From NCBI GenBank assembly GCA_964417935.1, contig CAYQKF010000092.1, positions 1 to 19,973 on the forward strand: a stretch of 19,973 nucleotides of DNA, given 5' to 3'. Made by a program: the position numbers and the translations under genes. This DNA is from NIOZ-UU13 sp964417935 (GTDB lineage: Bacteria; Planctomycetota; Phycisphaerae; Sedimentisphaerales; Anaerobacaceae). Every line of letters begins with the position of its first letter. Position 1 is the stretch's first letter. This document shows positions 12,750-19,952 of this stretch, piece after piece. Below the pieces are notes generated by a model that was not told the DNA's origin, made no database searches, and was given only the letters and a program-made list of their open reading frames with translations.

Positions 12750-15569
12750 TTATTTGAGGGTTTGGAGGTTGTTGCGGATGGTTTCTGTTGTTGGATGGTC
12801 AAGGCCTAAACTATCTTCGAGGATTTTCAATGCCCGGCGCATCATCGGCTCGGCCTCGGAAAGACGATTCGTGGATTCCAACAACAAAGCCAGATTGTTG
12901 AGGCGGATAGCTACCTTTGGGTGTTCGGGGCCGAAGGATGCCTCGTCGATTTTCAATGCCCGTCGATACATCGGCTCGGCCTCGGAAAGACGGTCGGTAG
13001 CGGCAAGCAAATGCGCCAGATTGTTGAGGCCTCTGGATACATTTGGGTGGTCGGGGCCGAAGGAGGCCTCGTCGATTTTCAATACCCTTCTCATCATCGG
13101 CTCGGCCTCAGAAAGACGGTTGGTAGCCTGAAGCAACTGCGCCAGATTGTTGAGGCGGATAGCTACTTCTGGGTGGTTGGGGCCAAAGGATGCCTCGCCT
13201 ATTTTCAATGCACGGCGGTACATTGGCTCGGCCTCGGAAAGACGGTTTGTAGCCTGAAGCAATTGGGCCAGATTGTTGAGGTCTCTGGCTACATTTGTGT
13301 GGTCGGGGCCGAAGGAGGCCTCATCTATTTTCAAAGCCCGGCGATACATTGGCTCGGCCTCGGAGAGACGGTTGGTAGCCTCAAGCAAAGCCGCCAGATT
13401 GTTGAGGTCTCTGGCTACATCTGGGTGGTCGGGGCCGAAGGATGCCTCGTCGATTTTCAATGCCCGGCGCATGAGCGGCTCGGCCTCGGAGAGACGGTTG
13501 GTAGCCTCAAGCAAAACCGCCAGATTGTTGAGGTCTGTGGCTACATTTGGGTGGTCGGGGCCGAAGGATACCTCGTCGATTTTCAATGCCCGTCGATACA
13601 TCGGCTCGGCCTCGGAAAGACGGTCGGTAGCGGCAAGCAAATGCGCCAGATTGTTGAGGCCTCTGGATACATTTGGGTGGTCGGGGCCGAAGGAGGCCTC
13701 GTCGATTTTCAATACCCTTCTCATCATCGGCTCGGCCTCAGAAAGACGGTTGGTAGCCTGAAGCAACAGCGCCAGATTGTTGAGGTGTTTGGCTACATTT
13801 GGGTGGTCGGGTCCGAAGGAGTCCTCGTCGATTTTCAATGCCCTTTTCATCAACGGCTCGGCCTCAGAAAGACGGTTGGTAGCCTGAAGCAATTGGGCCA
13901 GATTGTTGAGGCATATAGCTACATCTGGGTGGTCTGGGCCTAAGGATGCCTCGTCGATTTTCAATGCCTTTCTCATCAGCGGATCAGCTTCGCTGTACAG
14001 TCCTTTGGCGTACAAATAAAGGCCGAGTTGGTTCATCAGTCTTGATGTTGGTTCTGTGATTTGGGCCTGGTCGGCGGTTCGGGCAATAAGCTCGGCGTGG
14101 GGCCTGAGGATATCATATACCGGCCAAGTGCGGATATCTGAAGAATTGCCCGGAGCAAAATCATTAACGATTTGCAAGGACATTTTAATCCAGTCGGCCC
14201 GGGATTCTTCGGGGATACGGGAGCGAATGACCTGCTGGATGATTCGGGGGACTGTAAATCCCTCTTTTTGACGTGTTATCATAGAGTAGGCGGCCAGTTC
14301 TGCGAGGGCATCGTCTATTTTAAATTCTGATTGTTCGACTGGTTTTTCATCGGCGAGCAGTTCCATTGCTTCTGTAATGATATTGACTTTTTTTTCGAAC
14401 ATTTTCGATGGAATTATCTCCGGGGCCAGGAAGGCCGAGAGGCGCAGCAGGGTACGTGCAGGCGGACTAAGCTGTTCAAACGTCCTCTGCCAGGTGATGG
14501 CCACACAGGCCGGGTATTGCATCTGGCGCTCATCGTACCAGTTAAGGACGTTCGGTCTTTCGGAGTCCCACTGATTGAGATAGTCGGCGAAACTGCATTG
14601 GTTGTAAGAGATGTAGGCAGCCGCCTGTTCAAGGGTAAGCGGGAGACAACCAAGCTTTTTTGCCAATTTTTTGGCTAATTTTTTGTCATCATCTGATTTG
14701 ATACGCCGGTCGGCTGTTCGGTCCAACAGGAATTCTTTTGCATCATTAGATCCCAATAATCCTAACGATTGCGACCACACTGTTGCGCTCCAGCGTCTAA
14801 AACGCGAGGTAATAATGATATGGCCTTTGGTCAGGTGTGGAAGAAGTGATTCAACCGCTTTGACAGATTCATTGGTGTTTGCGTTGTCAATAATCATCAA
14901 CCAGCCGTTATTGGCACTAAGCCACCGTAAAACTGCTGAATCGGCGGCTTGCTGGTCAACTCCCCTTTCGGTAAGATTTAGCATTTCTTTTTCCGCAAGA
15001 GAAGCTAAAGAAGCATGGAATGATTTAGGAGTTACCGCATTGATAAAGAAAACAGCATTGTATTCTTTTCCCATTATAGCCCTCCAGGCATATTCAACCA
15101 CCAAGCGCGTTTTTCCTATACCGCCGAGGCCTTCTATCGCCTGGGTGATAGCTATGGGCTTATTGTCATCAAGACGGGACTTTAGTTTTTTGAGGATATC
15201 ATCGCGGCCCTTGAAAAGGTCGCCTATGGAAGGATATGGAAGATTGTGGATTAGGGCTCTTTCTTTTTCGCGCCTATCAATAATGGTCAACTTATCAATT
15301 TTTGCACTGAGCTCTTTGATTAGTGCTTTAATTTGTTTTGTACCGGCGGCAGCTTCTGCGGCATTGAGGGTAGCTAGTTCTGACTGGGTTAATAGTGCAT
15401 TAAATTGTTCCTGGGAAAGCTCGGCTAAAACCTTTTGCTTATCGTCAGGCAACGCGGCCAATTCCGAAATAAACGCAGCAGGGATTTTTATGGCGGCAGA
15501 GGTCTCTGCGCCTGCGATAAGGGCCTTTAAGGCTGCGTTTAGAATTTGTTTTCGCTTCTTTTTCGCCAT
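12750..15569 (-). CDS. STAND/NB-ARC ATPase with ten TPR repeats
   Basis: This 939-residue protein has an alpha-helical N-terminus (1-100) of unknown type that holds the effector position. The NB-ARC ATPase (about 115-320) follows: Walker A GLGGIGKT (147-154), Walker B GWLMIIDNAN (222-231), HIIITSR (250-256) and GCLPLTLEQAAAYI (307-320). A winged-helix region covers about 360-500. From 526 to the end there are ten tandem 42-residue repeats of kinesin-light-chain type (SEAEPMYRRALKIDEASFG, PDHP, LNNLAxLLxATNRL). STAND ATPases are ligand-sensing switches that oligomerise on activation, in signalling, defence and programmed cell death. The TPR array would be the sensor. Repeats 3 and 8 are identical. 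Its own promoter lies at 15629-15656; no partner gene is evident beside it. The architecture is sure, the biological role is not. Confidence 0.92.
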   Translation of the reverse strand: MAKKKRKQILNAALKALIAGAETSAAIKIPAAFISELAALPDDKQKVLAELSQEQFNALLTQSELATLNAAEAAAGTKQIKALIKELSAKIDKLTIIDRREKERALIHNLPYPSIGDLFKGRDDILKKLKSRLDDNKPIAITQAIEGLGGIGKTRLVVEYAWRAIMGKEYNAVFFINAVTPKSFHASLASLAEKEMLNLTERGVDQQAADSAVLRWLSANNGWLMIIDNANTNESVKAVESLLPHLTKGHIIITSRFRRWSATVWSQSLGLLGSNDAKEFLLDRTADRRIKSDDDKKLAKKLAKKLGCLPLTLEQAAAYISYNQCSFADYLNQWDSERPNVLNWYDERQMQYPACVAITWQRTFEQLSPPARTLLRLSAFLAPEIIPSKMFEKKVNIITEAMELLADEKPVEQSEFKIDDALAELAAYSMITRQKEGFTVPRIIQQVIRSRIPEESRADWIKMSLQIVNDFAPGNSSDIRTWPVYDILRPHAELIARTADQAQITEPTSRLMNQLGLYLYAKGLYSEADPLMRKALKIDEASLGPDHPDVAICLNNLAQLLQATNRLSEAEPLMKRALKIDEDSFGPDHPNVAKHLNNLALLLQATNRLSEAEPMMRRVLKIDEASFGPDHPNVSRGLNNLAHLLAATDRLSEAEPMYRRALKIDEVSFGPDHPNVATDLNNLAVLLEATNRLSEAEPLMRRALKIDEASFGPDHPDVARDLNNLAALLEATNRLSEAEPMYRRALKIDEASFGPDHTNVARDLNNLAQLLQATNRLSEAEPMYRRALKIGEASFGPNHPEVAIRLNNLAQLLQATNRLSEAEPMMRRVLKIDEASFGPDHPNVSRGLNNLAHLLAATDRLSEAEPMYRRALKIDEASFGPEHPKVAIRLNNLALLLESTNRLSEAEPMMRRALKILEDSLGLDHPTTETIRNNLQTLK
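12941..13137. repeat. Copy 1 of a 197-bp perfect internal duplication
   Basis: This stretch is identical base for base to 13571-13767, 630 bases away, exactly five 126-bp TPR units. Other units in the array differ at many bases, so these copies were exchanged or duplicated recently. Confidence 0.9.
13571..13767. repeat. Copy 2 of the 197-bp perfect internal duplication
   Basis: Partner of 12941-13137. The identity ends at a G/A difference (12940 against 13570) and a T/A difference (13138 against 13768). Confidence 0.9.
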
Positions 15570-15628
15570 GAGCTTCTACAGTTTTGGACGAGTTGGGAAT
15601 CAGGTAGAATAATATATCCAGCATTCGA

Positions 15629-15656
15629 ATTGTACTGTTTTCCAATAGAAAAGCAA
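15629..15656 (-). promoter_or_regulatory. Promoter of the STAND ATPase gene
   Basis: On the minus strand TTGCTT (15656-15651), a 16-base spacer and TACAAT (15634-15629) lie 60 bases before ATG 15569, with a predicted leader of about 50 bases. Confidence 0.5.
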
Positions 15657-15665
15657 GTATTTATT

Positions 15666-15734
15666 GCGTCGTCGTTCCGACGACGGATAAACAATCCTTC
15701 TAACGGATTGGGCGACCACATTGGGCCGCCCCTA
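15666..15734. repeat. Palindrome plus GTAGGGGCGGCCC-type repeat at a gene end
   Basis: CGTCGTCG, loop TTC, CGACGACG (15667-15685) is a perfect 8-bp hairpin. The remainder, read on the minus strand, is GTAGGGGCGGCCCAATGTGG with TCGCCCAATCCGTTAGAAGG, a type of dispersed repeat seen in many bacterial spacers. Its first bases supply the TAG stop of the glycosyltransferase. Confidence 0.6.
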
Positions 15735-16823
15735 CATTTTTGTTTTTAATTGCTCGCGGACCTTTTGGTAGACCTCGTCGAGGGTTATGGTGTCGACATT
15801 GTGCTTTGGGTCACGGCTTTTTATTTTGAGGCCTCTTGTATATGGTTCGCGGGCTACGAGACATTCGCTTCTTTCATACGGAGCTATCCTGGCTGGGTTA
15901 GACCAGCTAAACATCAGAACCAACGGTGTGCTTAGGGCCGCGGCGATATGGCCCGGGCCGGTGTCATTGCTTACCACCAGCCAGCTTCTTTTCAGTAAGC
16001 AGATTAGTTCGCTCAGAGAGGTCCGTCCTGCAAAGTTTTCTATTGTAACCTTAGAAAGGTTTTGTAATTTCTGAATAAGACCGGCTTCAGATTTGGAACC
16101 AACAGCAATTAGAGACAGGCCATACTGTGAAGAAATCTTCTCGGCCAACTCGGCAAAGCGTTCGATAGGCCAGCGTTTATCTTTGTGGGCGGAGCCGGGA
16201 ACAAGAACCACATAATTGTCCGGCGCAATGTCGTGACTTGCCAATAACCTGCCAACTGCCTCGGCGGCCTCGGGATGCTCCGGCAGTACGAACTGTACGT
16301 CAAGCTCTGTCGCACCGGCGGCTTTGATTATTTTTAAGTAGTAATCAACAAGGTGGATACAATCCGGCGTCTGGGTGATTTTGTGCGTGTAAAAGTAGTG
16401 GGCGAATTCTCTGGCATTTGCTATTCCGAAGCGTTTTTTACATCCTGAAAGCCAGGCCAAAGAAGCGGTCCTTAAAAGCCCCTGAAAATCAATTACGGCA
16501 TCGAATCTGGCCAGACGGAGCCTCCGAATTAGCGAGATAAGAGAGCCAAGTGCCCAAGGATGGAACCATGCTTTGCCGAGAAACCTTCGGTCAAAAGGAA
16601 TTATCTCGGTCAGGTGAGGATGATTTTCGAGAAGCGGCGCGAATTCGGGGCGGATGAGCCAGCTAATTTTCGCATCGGGAAAACTTTTGCCCAAGGCCGT
16701 CAGCGCCGGCAAAGCTAAGACTATATCGCCCAGTGAGCTGGGTTTTATAATTAGGATGTTTCGTATATCGTCCCTTCGGCTAAGCTCAGGGCAGGATTGC
16801 GTATGTCGTATGTCGTGCGTCAT
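15732..16823 (-). CDS. Glycosyltransferase family 9 (heptosyltransferase-like)
   Basis: This 363-residue protein has a GT-B fold pattern of the ADP-heptose:LPS heptosyltransferase family. The N-terminal motif is KPSSLGDIVLALPAL (27-41). DAVIDFQGLLRTA follows (108-120). The sugar-nucleotide half carries VLVPGSAHKDKRWP (206-219) and SNDTGPGHIAAA (285-296), the family's nucleotide-sugar signature. It would transfer a sugar during envelope polysaccharide or LPS core assembly at the inner membrane. The exact donor is not readable from sequence. ATG 16823 is the only canonical start, without a good ribosome site. The first 19 residues (THDIRHTQSCPELSRRDD) are encoded by dispersed repeat DNA, and family similarity begins at an ATA codon (16766) where homologues often start with Met. 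The stop codon also comes from a repeat. Confidence 0.92.
   Translation of the reverse strand: MTHDIRHTQSCPELSRRDDIRNILIIKPSSLGDIVLALPALTALGKSFPDAKISWLIRPEFAPLLENHPHLTEIIPFDRRFLGKAWFHPWALGSLISLIRRLRLARFDAVIDFQGLLRTASLAWLSGCKKRFGIANAREFAHYFYTHKITQTPDCIHLVDYYLKIIKAAGATELDVQFVLPEHPEAAEAVGRLLASHDIAPDNYVVLVPGSAHKDKRWPIERFAELAEKISSQYGLSLIAVGSKSEAGLIQKLQNLSKVTIENFAGRTSLSELICLLKRSWLVVSNDTGPGHIAAALSTPLVLMFSWSNPARIAPYERSECLVAREPYTRGLKIKSRDPKHNVDTITLDEVYQKVREQLKTKM
16767..16823 (-). repeat. Dispersed repeat forming the glycosyltransferase N-terminus
   Basis: On the minus strand ACGACATACGACATACGC and then CCTGCCCTGAGCTTAGCCGA make up the first codons. The CTCAGGGCAGG part is shared with the spacer at 8550-8570. 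It leaves AAGGG just before the ATA codon where family similarity starts. Confidence 0.6.
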
Positions 16824-16865
16824 TGTTCATTTCATGCTTTACAGGATACAAATCATCGTCGGGTT

Positions 16866-16894
16866 ATTGTAAGCGATGGAGTGGTTTGAGGCAA
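16866..16894 (-). promoter_or_regulatory. Glycosyltransferase promoter
   Basis: On the minus strand TTGCCT (16894-16889), 17 bases and TACAAT (16871-16866) lie about 43 bases ahead of ATG 16823. Confidence 0.5.
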
Positions 16895-16943
16895 TTGGTT
16901 TTGTTCTGGTTGATTCCAATTATAAAAATTTGCTGCCTGTGGA

Positions 16944-16973
16944 TTGCATTACTGCGAGCAAGTGTGTTATAAT
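16944..16973 (+). promoter_or_regulatory. Promoter of the pseudopilin cluster
   Basis: TTGCAT (16944-16949), 18 bases and a perfect TATAAT (16968-16973) lie 60 bases ahead of the first pseudopilin start, divergent from the glycosyltransferase promoter. Confidence 0.6.
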
Positions 16974-17033
16974 GATGGCAGATAAGCATACCCGCGAAAC
17001 TCATTGTCTCTCTTTGATAAGAGAAGGGCAAAC

Positions 17034-17843
17034 ATGATGCGCAAAGGAAACGGCTTCACGTTAATAGAGCTTTTGGTGGTGATTGCTATTATCGCATTAT
17101 TGATGGCGATATTGATGCCATCACTACAGCGGGTGAGAAAACAGGCAAGAGGGGTTGCTTGTCAGTCAAACCTCAAGCAATGGGGCACTATCTTTGTTAT
17201 GTATACCGACGACAACAACGGGTTCTTTCCCAGACGCACGCAGTCGGGCGGTCGCTGGATAAATGTCCTGTACGACTACTACTATCGGGAAGAGAAGATA
17301 CGGGTCTGCCCGATGGCGACAAAAATTAAGGTCCCGACTTACCCGCCCGGAGTCACCGGCACACTTGCAGCAGGTGGCGACACATTTACGTCCTGGGGCA
17401 AGGTGGGTATGACGCCAAACGAAGAGTGGGGGCCAGCCGGTACGTACGGCAGCTATGGAATCAACCACTGGGTCTATGTGGCCGGACAAGATCCACTTTA
17501 TGGCCAATCCGCTAAATATTACTGGGGAACGGTCAATGTCAAGGGCGGCGCTAACATTCCGCTGTTCCTGGACTGCTGGTTCTTTTGCGGTGGACCGGAG
17601 AATGACGATACGCCCCCCAGCTTTGACGGTGAACGGCTCTCGCCTCACGTAGAATCCATGAACCGCTTTTGCATTAACCGGCACCAGCAGGGCATAAATG
17701 GCGTTTTTTTGGACTATTCGGCCAGAAAGGTTTGGCTGAAAGAATTGTGGCGGTTAAAATGGGCCAAAAACTTCGATATGACGGCACCATTGCCTAATTG
17801 GCAGATTGAAGCACCCTGGATGGCAAATTTCAAGGGGCCTTGA
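17034..17843 (+). CDS. Pseudopilin-like protein 1 (prepilin-type leader)
   Basis: ATG 17034 follows GAAGG by eight bases; an upstream in-frame TTG (17004) is unlikely. The 269-residue product starts MMRKGNG, is cut after Gly7, and continues FTLIELLVVIAIIALLMAIL with Glu at +5, as prepilin peptidase substrates require. The helix is followed by CQSNLKQW and a large extracytoplasmic domain rich in Trp, Tyr and Gly. Near the C-terminus RHQQGINGVFLDYSARKV is the H-x9-D motif of planctomycete pilin-like proteins (here D-Y instead of D-G). These proteins are secretion- or pilus-like surface proteins, often in many copies per genome. The substrate or partner is unknown. It heads a run of three paralogues with their promoter at 16944-16973. 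Confidence 0.9.
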   Translation: MMRKGNGFTLIELLVVIAIIALLMAILMPSLQRVRKQARGVACQSNLKQWGTIFVMYTDDNNGFFPRRTQSGGRWINVLYDYYYREEKIRVCPMATKIKVPTYPPGVTGTLAAGGDTFTSWGKVGMTPNEEWGPAGTYGSYGINHWVYVAGQDPLYGQSAKYYWGTVNVKGGANIPLFLDCWFFCGGPENDDTPPSFDGERLSPHVESMNRFCINRHQQGINGVFLDYSARKVWLKELWRLKWAKNFDMTAPLPNWQIEAPWMANFKGP

Positions 17844-18047
17844 AGGGAATCGCTCTTTCTTAGTGGGAATCAGGGATACATATACGGCGTTTTTATTGAA
17901 TATGGTACGATTAGGAAGGTCGAGCTTAAGGAATTGTGGATCTTGAAATGGCACCGCAGCTACAACACCGCCAATCGCTGGACTACAACCGGCGGCGTTC
18001 ATCTGGAGGACTGGCCACAATGGATGAGAAGCTTTAGAGACTATTAA
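17844..18047 (+). pseudogene. Orphan pseudopilin C-terminal tail, in frame after a TGA
   Basis: After the TGA of pseudopilin 1 the same frame stays open for 67 codons to TAA 18045-18047. It encodes NQGYIYGVFIEYGTIRKVEL, KELWILKWHR and a tail EDWPQWMRSFRDY, the hallmark end of this pilin family. The H and D of the H-x9-D motif are replaced (N and E). There is no start codon with a leader. It is most simply the remnant of a deleted paralogue; readthrough of the TGA to give a double-tailed protein is possible but unsupported. Confidence 0.75.
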
Positions 18048-18065
18048 AGACAATCGGACAAGACT

Positions 18066-18098
18066 CGTCGGGGCGAAGTCCGACGCAGCCCGAAAGGC
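18066..18098. repeat. Palindromic repeat just before pseudopilin 2
   Basis: CGTCGG (18066-18071) and CCGACG (18080-18085) form a 6-bp hairpin, followed by GCCCGAAAGGC as a smaller one. The only Shine-Dalgarno-like bases for pseudopilin 2 (AAAGG) lie within this element. Confidence 0.45.
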
Positions 18099-18106
18099 GC
18101 AGCATT

Positions 18107-18871
18107 ATGTGCAAACGAAAAGGATTTACCCTGATAGAGCTTTTGGTGGTGATTGCCATCATTGCTTTGTTGATGGCGATATTGATGCCGGCATTGCAGC
18201 GGGTAAAGAAACAGGCGAAGGCGGTTGCCTGTCAGTCCAATCTCCACCAATGGGCAAGTTCTGCGATGATGTATGCCACAGAACACGAGGGCAAAATGTG
18301 GATTATCTCGGAGGGACTTGGAGAATGGATGGAAGTATTACACCCATATTACGCAGATGTAGATAAAATTCGCTGCTGTCCGGCAGCGACAAGGCCATGT
18401 CAAGACACTGACGGCACGGAAGCCCGCGGCAGTGTTGATACCATGTGGGGCCGCAAAGGCGAACAAGCTGAGTGGGGAGGAAGAGAAAGAGGATATTGGG
18501 GCAGCTATGGACATAATAGATGGGTTCAGCAGCGTCTCTCCTCAGCAGATACCCGGCATTGGGAGAGATTTTCTGTGAAAGGCGCACATAATGTCCCGCT
18601 CTTTGCCGATAGTGCTTTTACACATGCTCTGCCCCTGCATACGAATCCCATTCCGCCAAAGCCCTTGATTTTTTTTTCCGACATCCCGGTAGATGCAGGC
18701 GGCTGTCAAATATGGCGGTTCTGCATCGACCGACACAGTGGAACGATAAACGGCTGTTTTTTGGACGGTTCGGTTCGAAAAATGCCCCTATATAATTTGT
18801 GGGACTTGAAATGGCATCGCGAGTGGATACGACAGGGTTACACTAAAGCAGATTTTCCCTGGTTAAAGTAA
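18107..18871 (+). CDS. Pseudopilin-like protein 2
   Basis: ATG 18107 gives a 254-residue protein with a very short leader, MCKRKG, cut before FTLIELLVVIAIIALLMAIL (Glu at +5). ACQSNLHQWASS follows the helix. The C-terminal part has DRHSGTINGCFLDGSVRK, a perfect H-x9-DG motif. The N-terminal 40 codons are nearly identical in DNA to those of pseudopilin 3 and close to pseudopilin 1, while the remainder has diverged. The C-terminus ends at FPWLK and lacks the WMRxFKDY tail, so it is slightly truncated against the family; a decayed tail follows downstream in another frame. The ribosome site is weak (AAAGG, about 11 bases away). Confidence 0.88.
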   Translation: MCKRKGFTLIELLVVIAIIALLMAILMPALQRVKKQAKAVACQSNLHQWASSAMMYATEHEGKMWIISEGLGEWMEVLHPYYADVDKIRCCPAATRPCQDTDGTEARGSVDTMWGRKGEQAEWGGRERGYWGSYGHNRWVQQRLSSADTRHWERFSVKGAHNVPLFADSAFTHALPLHTNPIPPKPLIFFSDIPVDAGGCQIWRFCIDRHSGTINGCFLDGSVRKMPLYNLWDLKWHREWIRQGYTKADFPWLK

Positions 18872-18879
18872 AGGCTTTT

Positions 18880-18990
18880 AGAACACGGAAGAATGGTTGT
18901 AGTGATGCGGATTTTGCCGATCCTAACATGTACTGCTATCTTGAAGCCGAGGACTGGCCGGAGTGAATGAGGAAGTTTAAGGATTACTAA
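18880..18990 (+). pseudogene. Second orphan pseudopilin tail with a W-to-stop change
   Basis: A frame different from that of pseudopilin 2 reads NGCSDADFADPNMYCYLEAE, DWPE, TGA, MRKFKDY, TAA. The family tail is WPxWMRxFKDY, so the TGA replaces the tryptophan codon TGG. No start or leader exists. This is a decayed gene end, the second in the cluster. Confidence 0.7.
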
Positions 18991-19005
18991 CCAGGCTTCG
19001 CCTGG
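18991..19005. repeat. Perfect 6-bp hairpin after the second remnant
   Basis: CCAGGC, loop TTC, GCCTGG directly follows the TAA of the remnant. No T-run follows, so a terminator is doubtful; it may be another small repeat. Confidence 0.45.
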
Positions 19006-19166
19006 AAATCCTAAATCGGAATATGGATACATACGCTTCTAACAGGCGTATCGAAATGCGAAACAAAAGCAAATTGATTGAGTGCCAAATTCAAAGCAAT
19101 GGTCGCTCTCATCCCAAGCGCAGCCGAAGAGCTTGTCTTGAAGTTGCCGAAGGGATCTGCCTGCAA

Positions 19167-19952
19167 ATGAGCGGCACGCATCGTTCGCGGCCAGATGTCT
19201 CGACTCCGCGTTGCTCCGCTCGAAATGACAGATGGCGTGTCGAGCTCAACCGCAGAGCTTTTACGCTCATAGAGCTTTTGGTGGTCATTGCTATTATTGC
19301 GTTGTTGATGGCGATATTGATGCCGGCTCTGCAGCGGGTCAAGAAACAGGCAAAGGCGGTTGCCTGTCAGTCCAATCTGCATCAGTGGGCAGTTGTCTTT
19401 GAGATGTATGCCGGCCAAAACGACGGGTATTTCTGGAGCGGGGATTTTAACAGGGGTGGATGGGAGCAATATGCCTGGGTAGGGCCGCTGAGGCCTTACT
19501 ACAGTAATGAGGCAAAAATGCGTTTCTGTCCGACGGCTACAAAACTCAGGGAAGAAGGAGCCAGGGACCCGTTTGCAGCCTGGGGGCCTATGCGGCAAAC
19601 GGGCGATCAAAGCGGCAGCTATGGAATGAATAACTGGCTTTGTAATCCACTGCCGGAGGTGGAGTTTATACATGCGCGAGAGGCAACTAAAGATAACTGG
19701 CGGAATGCTTACGTTGATGGTGCAGGTAATATACCGCTGTTTCTGGATTGCGCGTTTGTTGAGAGCAAGCCGTATGATTTCGACACGCCTCCGGAATATG
19801 ATGGTGATATATCAACGTATCTGGTAAGCGCTTTACAAATGAAGCGTTTTTGTATGAACCGGCACGGTGAGTACGCAAACGGTATTTTTCTGGATTTCTC
19901 CGTTAGGAAGATTGGGCTTAAGGCTTCTGCAAAATACGTAAATTTATACTAA
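19167..19952 (+). CDS. Pseudopilin-like protein 3 with a long repeat-derived leader
   Basis: The frame is open from an ATG at 19023. ATG 19167 is preferred here because AAGGGA lies upstream (about 11 bases), giving 261 residues, but the start is uncertain (19023 and 19056 also possible). The mature protein begins FTLIELLVVIAIIALLMAIL after RRA, so the residue before the cut is Ala instead of the usual Gly. The leader is about 30 residues or more, against 6-7 in its neighbours, and part of it (PDVSTPRCSARND) is encoded by a dispersed repeat. The later region has SYGMNNWLCNPLPEVE and NRHGEYANGIFLDFSVRK (H-x9-DF). The core DNA block with GATGGCGATATTGATGCCGG matches pseudopilin 2. A working gene is plausible, but the leader may block normal processing. 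Confidence 0.82.
   Translation: MSGTHRSRPDVSTPRCSARNDRWRVELNRRAFTLIELLVVIAIIALLMAILMPALQRVKKQAKAVACQSNLHQWAVVFEMYAGQNDGYFWSGDFNRGGWEQYAWVGPLRPYYSNEAKMRFCPTATKLREEGARDPFAAWGPMRQTGDQSGSYGMNNWLCNPLPEVEFIHAREATKDNWRNAYVDGAGNIPLFLDCAFVESKPYDFDTPPEYDGDISTYLVSALQMKRFCMNRHGEYANGIFLDFSVRKIGLKASAKYVNLY
19197..19230 (+). repeat. Dispersed palindrome within the pseudopilin 3 leader
   Basis: GTCTCGACTCCGCGTTGCTC followed by CGCTCGAAATGACA is the same type as 9367-9413 (CTCCGCT...TCGAAATGACA). It lies 20-odd codons before the prepilin cleavage site. Confidence 0.6.

Noticed and set aside
12921..13943. 340-codon plus-strand ORF with repeated GLG-type units
   Set aside because: It is the antisense shadow of the TPR array; the 126-bp coding period keeps the opposite strand open. 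It has no ribosome site or family likeness.
12750..13990. Regular repeats that at first look like a CRISPR or satellite
   Set aside because: The period is 126 bp and in frame as 42-residue TPR units of a real gene, with no unique spacers.
14671..15612. 313-codon plus-strand ORF
   Set aside because: Antisense to the NB-ARC domain, whose Walker motifs are clear on the other strand.
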